Positions 58,799-64,000 of a stretch of DNA of 64,000 nucleotides are shown in pieces. The notes beneath the pieces are model-generated. The model was given only the letters and a program-made list of their open reading frames with translations, was not told where the DNA came from and ran no database searches. The position numbers and the translations under genes were made by a program. This DNA is from [Clostridium] aerotolerans DSM 5434 (GTDB lineage Bacteria; Bacillota; Clostridia; Lachnospirales; Lachnospiraceae), in the NCBI RefSeq assembly GCF_000687555.1, contig NZ_JHWJ01000007.1, forward strand, positions 1-64,000, read 5' to 3'. How positions within the stretch are numbered: the first letter of the stretch is position 1; every line of letters starts with the position of its first letter.

Positions 58799-59755
58799 TT
58801 AAAAGATACCTTCAAAGCTTTCCCGAAGGGTGTTACAGGAATTATTAAGCCGTTCTTTTTCATCCTCTGTAAGAGACAGAGTAAGAACCCTCTGAATTCC
58901 ATTTTTATTGATGATACAGGGAACTCCTGCATATACCTCAGATTGTCCATACTCTCCGCGAAGCATGGCGGATACGGTAAATACGCTGTTTTCATCTCCT
59001 AAAATGGCTCTTGTGATTCTGGTAAGAGACATACCGATTCCATAATAGGTGGCCTGCTTTGCTTCTATAATCTTATATGCCGCTGTGCGCACCTCTTCTT
59101 CAATGCGCTTTAATTCTTCCCGGTTCACCATATCTTCCTCTCCGCCAGATCCGCAAAGAGATAAAATAGGTTTTGTCGCAATCATCGCCTGGCTCCAGGG
59201 AACGAACTCACTGTCTCCATGCTCTCCGATTACGTAGGCGTGCACATTTCTCGGATCCACCCTTAAGGATTCCCCAAGAAGATACCGAAGTCTTGCGGTA
59301 TCAAGTGTGGTTCCGCTTCCGATGACCCGCTTTGGATTAAAGCCGGATAAGGAATAGGTGATCCTTGTCATGATATCCACTGGATTTGTAGCCACAAGGA
59401 AGATACCATTAAATCCGGACTCTGTTACAGGTTCCACAATGGAACGGAATACCGCGGCGTTGCGCTTTAACAGATCAAGCCTTGTCTCTCCCGGCTTCTG
59501 AGCGACTCCGGCACAAATCACAACAATATCTGCATCGGAGCAATCCCTGTATTCCCCTGCATAAATTTTCATATGGGAACCAGAAAAAGCAAGTCCATGA
59601 TTTAAATCCATGGCTTCTCCCTCTGCACGTTTACGGTTAATATCAATTAATACCAATTCATCACAGACTCCCTGGTTCAACATGGAATAAGCATAGCTCA
59701 TTCCCACCATACCTGTGCCAACCAATGCAACTTTTCTTTTATCTGTTCTCATCAT
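58799..59755 (-). CDS. ldh: L-lactate dehydrogenase
   Basis: 318 residues. NAD-binding VALVGTGMVGMSYAY, catalytic Asp/Arg region, catalytic His in VIGEHGDSEFVPWS, and LVATNPVDIMT. Reduces pyruvate to L-lactate with NADH in fermentation. The protein can be a malate/lactate-type enzyme; the substrate loop ICAGVAQKPGETRLDLL with Gln fits lactate. ATG 59755 is eight bases from GGAG. Confidence 0.94.
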   Translation of the reverse strand: MMRTDKRKVALVGTGMVGMSYAYSMLNQGVCDELVLIDINRKRAEGEAMDLNHGLAFSGSHMKIYAGEYRDCSDADIVVICAGVAQKPGETRLDLLKRNAAVFRSIVEPVTESGFNGIFLVATNPVDIMTRITYSLSGFNPKRVIGSGTTLDTARLRYLLGESLRVDPRNVHAYVIGEHGDSEFVPWSQAMIATKPILSLCGSGGEEDMVNREELKRIEEEVRTAAYKIIEAKQATYYGIGMSLTRITRAILGDENSVFTVSAMLRGEYGQSEVYAGVPCIINKNGIQRVLTLSLTEDEKERLNNSCNTLRESFEGIF

Positions 59756-59814
59756 CAAACACGCTCCTGTCATTGTTATAGTTATTTTATCGCTTGAACA
59801 GGAAAGTATACTCC

Positions 59815-60882
59815 TTACATTCCCCGGTCAATCTTTTTTGCCATTAATTCACTGTTGCTGCTGTAAATAACTGCATTTTCCCTGGTGATCTTTCCTTCCC
59901 GGTACAGATTTAAGAGACTGGCATCCATGGATACCATCCCTTCTGTCTGTCCGGTTGCTATGACAGAATCGATCTGATGGGTCTTAGACTCTCGGATCAT
60001 ATTACGAATTGCATTATTAAAAAACATAATTTCAAACGCCGGCTCAACACCTCCGTCTACGGTCGGAATTAACTGCTGTGAGATGACGGCCTGAACCACC
60101 ATGGAAAGCTGCATGCGAATCTGCTGCTGCTGATTGGGCGGAAAGCTGTCGATGATTCGGTCAATGGTGTTGGCGGCGCCTACCGTATGAAGGGTAGAAA
60201 TCACCAAATGGCCGGTTTCCGCTGCCGTCATGGCAATTCGAATGGTCTCGTAATCCCTCATCTCTCCAACTAAAATGACATCCGGTGCCTGTCTAAGGGC
60301 TGCCCGCAGGCCTGTCACATAGCTGTCTGTATCCGTAGTGATTTCTCTCTGGGTCACGACACTCTGCTTATGGCGGTGAAGATATTCCAGAGGATCCTCC
60401 AGGGTGATTACATGGGCGTTCCTGGTGTTGTTGATCTTATCAATAATACAGGCTAAAGTCGTGGTCTTACCGCTTCCAGCCGGACCTGTCACCAGCACGA
60501 AGCCCTTCGTCATTCTGGCAACGTCCATAATGGTCTCAGGAATATGAAGTTCCTTATAATCCGGCAGATCAAAGGTAACTACCCGGATTACGGCTGCCAG
60601 AGAACCCCTTTGGCGAAATACGCTGGAGCGGAATCTGCAAATGCCTGGCAGGGCAAAGGAAAAATCATCATCTCCATGCTCCTTTACCTTATCCATGTCC
60701 CTGTTTCCAGCCAACTGATACAGTTCTTCAATCAACGTCTCCATCTGGGCCGGAAACAGCTTTTCTTCATTCTGATATACGATTCTGCTTCCTATCTTAT
60801 AAGAAAAAGGCATACCTGGCACAAGAAAAATATCCGATGCATTCTTAGCCACAGCAGCATTCAATAAATCCACTACCTTCAT
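59815..60882 (-). CDS. pilT: PilT-type pilus retraction ATPase
   Basis: 355 residues. Walker A GPAGSGKTTTL, Asp box and VGEMRDYETIRIAMTAAETGH, His box STLHT, and the PilT-specific NNAIRNMIRESKTHQI (AIRNLIRE signature). Hexameric motor that depolymerises type IV pili. Its ATG overlaps the upstream stop (ATGA). Last gene of the pilus-like operon. Confidence 0.94.
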   Translation of the reverse strand: MKVVDLLNAAVAKNASDIFLVPGMPFSYKIGSRIVYQNEEKLFPAQMETLIEELYQLAGNRDMDKVKEHGDDDFSFALPGICRFRSSVFRQRGSLAAVIRVVTFDLPDYKELHIPETIMDVARMTKGFVLVTGPAGSGKTTTLACIIDKINNTRNAHVITLEDPLEYLHRHKQSVVTQREITTDTDSYVTGLRAALRQAPDVILVGEMRDYETIRIAMTAAETGHLVISTLHTVGAANTIDRIIDSFPPNQQQQIRMQLSMVVQAVISQQLIPTVDGGVEPAFEIMFFNNAIRNMIRESKTHQIDSVIATGQTEGMVSMDASLLNLYREGKITRENAVIYSSNSELMAKKIDRGM

Positions 60883-61373
60883 TTTCCAGTCTCCTGATTA
60901 TCTGATTCTCCCCCATTATAAACGGGCATGAACGTATCAACCGTATAATCCTCGGTCTGAATTACCTTCCATTTACGCACCCAAACCTCTCCTTCTCCTA
61001 AAAAACTGGGAGAGAGCTCTATGGAAAGCGCCTGGGAATGAGCCATTGGTATCTGGGTCGTTACTATCCCTTCTTCCGGCTGATAATAATCTCCAAGCTC
61101 TTGTGCCAGAAGCTCCTCATAATTCCCAAGCTCTGGTGCGTTTCGTTTCATCTCTTTCACTTCTTCCAGAACCATCCGGTAGAACTCTTCTCCCTCACTG
61201 TCCGTCAAATAATATTCTTTTACTGCGGAAGCATTACGCTCTGCCAGCTCACGTTGACTTTTGGCTGCACTTAAGGAGAGCATTCCAAACGTCACAAGGC
61301 ACATCACAATAAAAATTAAAATGAGGGTAGGGCCTCCAATGTTGGCTCTGTATCTGATTTCCTGTTTTGCCAT
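60879..61373 (-). CDS. Pilus-operon membrane protein, one span
   Basis: 164 residues. One N-terminal helix (TLILIFIVMCLVTFGMLSL), then a soluble extracellular part with an amphipathic stretch (SEGEEFYRMVLEEVKEMKR). No prepilin cleavage motif is evident. ATG follows GGAGG. Position suggests a minor component or assembly factor of the pilus; not recognised. Confidence 0.8.
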   Translation of the reverse strand: MAKQEIRYRANIGGPTLILIFIVMCLVTFGMLSLSAAKSQRELAERNASAVKEYYLTDSEGEEFYRMVLEEVKEMKRNAPELGNYEELLAQELGDYYQPEEGIVTTQIPMAHSQALSIELSPSFLGEGEVWVRKWKVIQTEDYTVDTFMPVYNGGESDNQETGK

Positions 61374-61385
61374 GGTTCACCTCCG

Positions 61386-61796
61386 TCAGCTGCCGTTTTC
61401 ATGGCGATTCACAGTAAGGGTATATAGAATTTTCTCGCCTTTTTTAACCGTCAGGACCATCTCATCTGTTTCCTGAAAATCTGCCTCTGCAGAAAATACA
61501 GCCTGACCACTGGTCATGGGTTCTCCATTTTTATCAAATTCCATTCGGCTTGGTTCCCCACCGGAACCGCTTTCCTTAAGGGCGAACACTTCCTTTAGCC
61601 CCTCTTTCCCTTTTTCCTTAAACACCTCACAAGAGCTTTGGGCGATAACAACTGCCCGGTTTAAGTCAGAGGCTTCCCGGCTTATAAGATCTGCCTTTGT
61701 AAAGATCCGGGTACATATTCCGGCACAAAGGAGGAAGAAAAAAACGACGCCTATCATTTCCATAAGAAATACGCCAGAATGACTTTTTCTATTCAT
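61386..61796 (-). CDS. Pseudopilin-like protein
   Basis: 136 residues. N-terminus KSHSG-VFLMEMIGVVFFFLL fits a type IV prepilin: Gly before the cut and Glu at +5, followed by a hydrophobic helix. The rest is a small soluble domain (MVLTVKKGEKILYTLTVNR). Overlaps the upstream gene by eight bases. Likely a minor pilin. Confidence 0.72.
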   Translation of the reverse strand: MNRKSHSGVFLMEMIGVVFFFLLCAGICTRIFTKADLISREASDLNRAVVIAQSSCEVFKEKGKEGLKEVFALKESGSGGEPSRMEFDKNGEPMTSGQAVFSAEADFQETDEMVLTVKKGEKILYTLTVNRHENGS

Positions 61797-62280
61797 CTTG
61801 TGCTCCTTTGCTTCTTAAGGAAAGCCAAAGGGAGCCTCCCTCTGTTCCCTCTGTTTTTATATGTAGCAGCCCATCGTTCATCTCCATGGTTACCGGGCTA
61901 CATGATAATATCTCGTTACCGTCTCCGATGGAAAGGCCGCTCCCGTACTGGGAAAACAGCTCCCACAGTTTTCCTTCCTGATAGTAAATGTCCGTCACAT
62001 AGACTGAATCCTGAATGACCTGCTTGAGTTCCAGAACAGTGGTGCCTGAAACCTCTTTCACAGACACACTGCCGGCTTCATCGCCTTGTCTTACCTTATT
62101 GGCAATATAGCTTAACGCCACATCTTCCCGATAAGCAGCTTCCATTCTGTGATTGATATTCTCATACACTTTTCCGCCCATAAGAACCAGAAACAGGGCG
62201 CTTAATACAAACACCAGAAACAGTATCAGAGTGAAAAGAGCGCCGGTCATCCGGCTTCTTTTATCCATGCTCCCGCTCAT
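61789..62280 (-). CDS. Pilus-operon protein, DUF4860-like
   Basis: 163 residues. A hydrophobic helix near the N-terminus (ALFTLILFLVFVLSALFLVL), then a globular domain (EDVALSYIANKVRQGDEAG, VLELKQ). No canonical prepilin site. ATG overlaps the upstream stop (ATGA) and follows GGAGG. Probably a minor pilin-like component. Confidence 0.75.
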   Translation of the reverse strand: MSGSMDKRSRMTGALFTLILFLVFVLSALFLVLMGGKVYENINHRMEAAYREDVALSYIANKVRQGDEAGSVSVKEVSGTTVLELKQVIQDSVYVTDIYYQEGKLWELFSQYGSGLSIGDGNEILSCSPVTMEMNDGLLHIKTEGTEGGSLWLSLRSKGAQDE

Positions 62281-62615
62281 TTGCCACCTCCCGGTGCTGA
62301 TTCATGAAGATTGACGGTAATATCCGGCATGAAGTTTGAGGCAAAGCCACTGTAAAAAACATCATACCGTTCTCTGTCAATCTGTATTCCGTAATGTTCT
62401 TCTAAATATTCCACACTAGGGGGATATCTTCCTTCTATGGCATAACATTGTACCGAGGCCCTACGAATCGCGTCCCGGAGAGTATCTGCTCCCTCTGCAT
62501 CTGCCCGATTGGAGAAGAATAATATTCCTATTATGAAGGCCCCAATCATACAAGGGAATATTGCCAGGGTAAGAAGGCTGCCTGAGATTTCTTTCAGGGA
62601 ATTTTTAAGCTTCAA
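62277..62615 (-). CDS. Pilus-operon protein, single span, TTG start
   Basis: 112 residues. One helix (LLTLAIFPCMIGAFIIGILF) then ADTLRDAIRRASVQCYAIEGRYPPSVEYLEEHYGI, a segment I associate with small membrane proteins of Lachnospiraceae pilus operons, resembling the alphaC/Tyr region of pseudopilins (YPPS...LEE.YG). No ATG is available; TTG at 62615 lies eight bases after GGAGG. Confidence 0.75.
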   Translation of the reverse strand: MKLKNSLKEISGSLLTLAIFPCMIGAFIIGILFFSNRADAEGADTLRDAIRRASVQCYAIEGRYPPSVEYLEEHYGIQIDRERYDVFYSGFASNFMPDITVNLHESAPGGGK

Positions 62616-62627
62616 TAATCTCTCCTC

Positions 62628-63680
62628 CTAACCAATGGCAGATAATACACCCATAAGCGGCAGCATGACAGAAAGTAAAATGAGTCCCACGGATATGGCC
62701 AGAACAGCCACCACCGTTGGTTCAAAACGGTTAATCATCTGCTCCATGGCAGTATCTGCTTCTTCCTCGTATTTGTCCGAAATCTCCGCCATCACACTGT
62801 CAAGACGGCCGCTTTTCGTCCCTACTTTAATCATCTGAACATAAAATCCTGTGAACAGACCAGTATTTTTCATGGCTGTATAGTAAGTGGCCCCTGATTC
62901 CAGTTCAAAGGAACACTGATTGATTTTCTCTTCCACAATCTTATGATCCACCAATTGGCCAGCCAGCTCCATACCTTTTTCCAGATCCAGACCGCTTTTT
63001 AAGGTAAGGGATAACACAGAGGTAAAACGGCGCTTTGCCGTAGACAGAGCAATTTTATTATTCTTCTTGATCCACCAAATGAACTTTTCTGCTGCAGGAA
63101 GCTTTTTCCCCTTTTTTCCAAGAAGCCATACGATGAAAACAGCTATACCAAGAACAGCACCTAATAAAAGAGCCGCTCCGCTGAAGATTCCACCAAGCCT
63201 GGCAGCAGCAAGAGAAGCCGGCGGCATCTCTGCCCCCAGCTGCCGGTATACGCCTTCAAATATAGGCATGACATTGGTAAATAAAACCAGCAATACAACA
63301 AGAAGCATGGTGATCATGATGATGGGATATGTAAGGGCATGTTTTATGTTCTTGTAGAGCACATCTTCTTTATCGTAATACTCTGCAAGGGATTCCATAA
63401 TCTTATCCAGATTACCGGTTTCTTCTCCGACTCTGACCATTCGGATTACATAAGGCGGATAGACTCCTGCCTGTTCCAGCACTTTTGAAAATGGAATGCC
63501 AAGCTCCGCTTCCTCTGCCATGGAAAGCAGGATCTTTCTCTCTTCTCCCCATACCGCATCCTCCGCCATAACAGACAATCCCTCGTCAAGAGGGATTGCA
63601 GCATGAAGAAGAAGGGATATTTGAAGGCAGAAAGCGGAAATTTCTCTGGAAGAATAAATGTTTCTCGCACTCTTTGCCAT
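62628..63680 (-). CDS. pilC: PilC/GspF-type inner membrane platform protein
   Basis: 350 residues. Two T2SSF domains, each with an FxxxL-type helical bundle and transmembrane segments (IIMITMLLVVLLVLFTNVMP; VAVLAISVGLILLSVMLPL), plus VGEETGNLDKIMESLAEYYD and VGTKSGRLDSVMAEISDKYE, the repeated signature of this family. Platform for the pilus ATPase. ATG follows GGAG. Confidence 0.93.
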   Translation of the reverse strand: MAKSARNIYSSREISAFCLQISLLLHAAIPLDEGLSVMAEDAVWGEERKILLSMAEEAELGIPFSKVLEQAGVYPPYVIRMVRVGEETGNLDKIMESLAEYYDKEDVLYKNIKHALTYPIIMITMLLVVLLVLFTNVMPIFEGVYRQLGAEMPPASLAAARLGGIFSGAALLLGAVLGIAVFIVWLLGKKGKKLPAAEKFIWWIKKNNKIALSTAKRRFTSVLSLTLKSGLDLEKGMELAGQLVDHKIVEEKINQCSFELESGATYYTAMKNTGLFTGFYVQMIKVGTKSGRLDSVMAEISDKYEEEADTAMEQMINRFEPTVVAVLAISVGLILLSVMLPLMGVLSAIG

Positions 63681-63711
63681 ATACCGTTTCTCCTTTTTCT
63701 ATATGGTTTCT

Positions 63712-64000
63712 TTAGTAAGTGTATTTTCCTTTATAATTGGAGCTATTGGTTATATATTGCTTGATTGCAGGATCGTTACCGCCAGAGGATGCAAAGGTAG
63801 GATCCATGAGCTTCCAGTCGTAGCCGTCAAAGTATATGACATTGTCCACCCAGCCCTGTCCCTCGATATAGACATTGACCCATGCATGGTAAAGACTTCC
63901 CGTATAGCCTACCACTAACTTGGTAGGAATGTTCTGTGATCGTAACATAGAAGTCATAACAGCCGCATAATCAAAACAGATTCCCTTTTTCTTAGCCAGA
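63712..64000 (-). CDS. Transglutaminase-like domain protein (5' partial)
   Basis: The C-terminal 96 residues only; the start lies right of the window. The Cys-His-Asp triad of the transglutaminase core is seen: KKKGICFDYAAVMTSMLRSQ, SLYHAWVNVYIEG and WKLMDPTF. Family members are cysteine peptidases or crosslinking enzymes on the cell surface. It precedes pilC by 31 bases and is probably part of the same transcript. Confidence 0.85.
   Translation of the reverse strand, partial: LAKKKGICFDYAAVMTSMLRSQNIPTKLVVGYTGSLYHAWVNVYIEGQGWVDNVIYFDGYDWKLMDPTFASSGGNDPAIKQYITNSSNYKGKYTY

Overview
The window looks like a chromosomal segment of a low-to-mid GC, spore-forming, anaerobic Clostridia, most likely Lachnospiraceae of the Lacrimispora/Clostridium saccharolyticum type (inferred from gene content, not searched). 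Support comes from strong AGGAGG ribosome sites, a BclB-like collagen exosporium protein, the mcsA-mcsB-clpC operon, a biotin-dependent transcarboxylase/decarboxylase set, YitT and DUF1292 proteins, a YesM/YesN-type two-component system, and tRNA genes without an encoded CCA. Most of the window is ordinary core chromosome, predominantly on the minus strand.

Layout. 1-11.1 kb: 3' end of a collagen-like spore-surface gene, single-chain purL, a small unknown protein, a sigma-factor-like protein translationally coupled to a histidine phosphatase, a LysR regulator, a GNAT, a nuclease-helicase fusion and an HPr-like protein lacking the phosphorylatable His. 11.6-15.9 kb: a 4.2 kb decayed integrative element in the 3' end of tRNA-Trp. 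It has 22-bp direct repeats at both ends, a tyrosine integrase broken by a 7-bp tandem duplication and a TGA codon, a second relic integrase, and an AT-rich cargo of secreted and small membrane proteins. 16-23.5 kb: carbohydrate uptake locus (ABC transporter, sensor kinase, AraC-type response regulator, CE15-type esterase). 23.7-30.3 kb: radA, an unknown protein, clpC-mcsB-mcsA led by a GntR regulator where CtsR is usual. 30.5-34.8 kb: a membrane-anchored cohesin protein and a dockerin-bearing SH3/glucosaminidase, a two-gene cell-surface pair. 35-40.6 kb: a DUF985 cupin whose start codon lies behind a hairpin, then the carboxyltransferase cluster and a lipoprotein. 40.7-58.6 kb: two YitT proteins, an antiporter, a phosphatase, a D,D-carboxypeptidase, DinB under a LexA-like box, a TA-flanked MITE, two RNA-modification enzymes, CobO, a UvrD-type helicase, GltX, a class A PBP and tRNA-Thr. 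58.7-64 kb: L-LDH and a type IV pilus/type II secretion-like operon (PilT, PilC, pseudopilin-like proteins) preceded by a transglutaminase-like protein cut by the window edge.

How genes work together. The solute-binding protein, two permeases, kinase, regulator and esterase probably sense, import and de-esterify plant glycans. The cohesin and dockerin proteins probably bind each other, holding a peptidoglycan hydrolase at the membrane. The 12S-like, 5S-like and 1.3S-like subunits without a visible beta pump suggest a soluble transcarboxylase, though an OadG-like subunit is also present. The most novel candidates are the secreted-protein/2-TM-protein pair on the tRNA-Trp element, the looped-out hairpin between Shine-Dalgarno and AUG of the cupin gene, the heptad repeats ahead of the GntR-led clp operon, and the sigma-like protein without DNA-reading regions.
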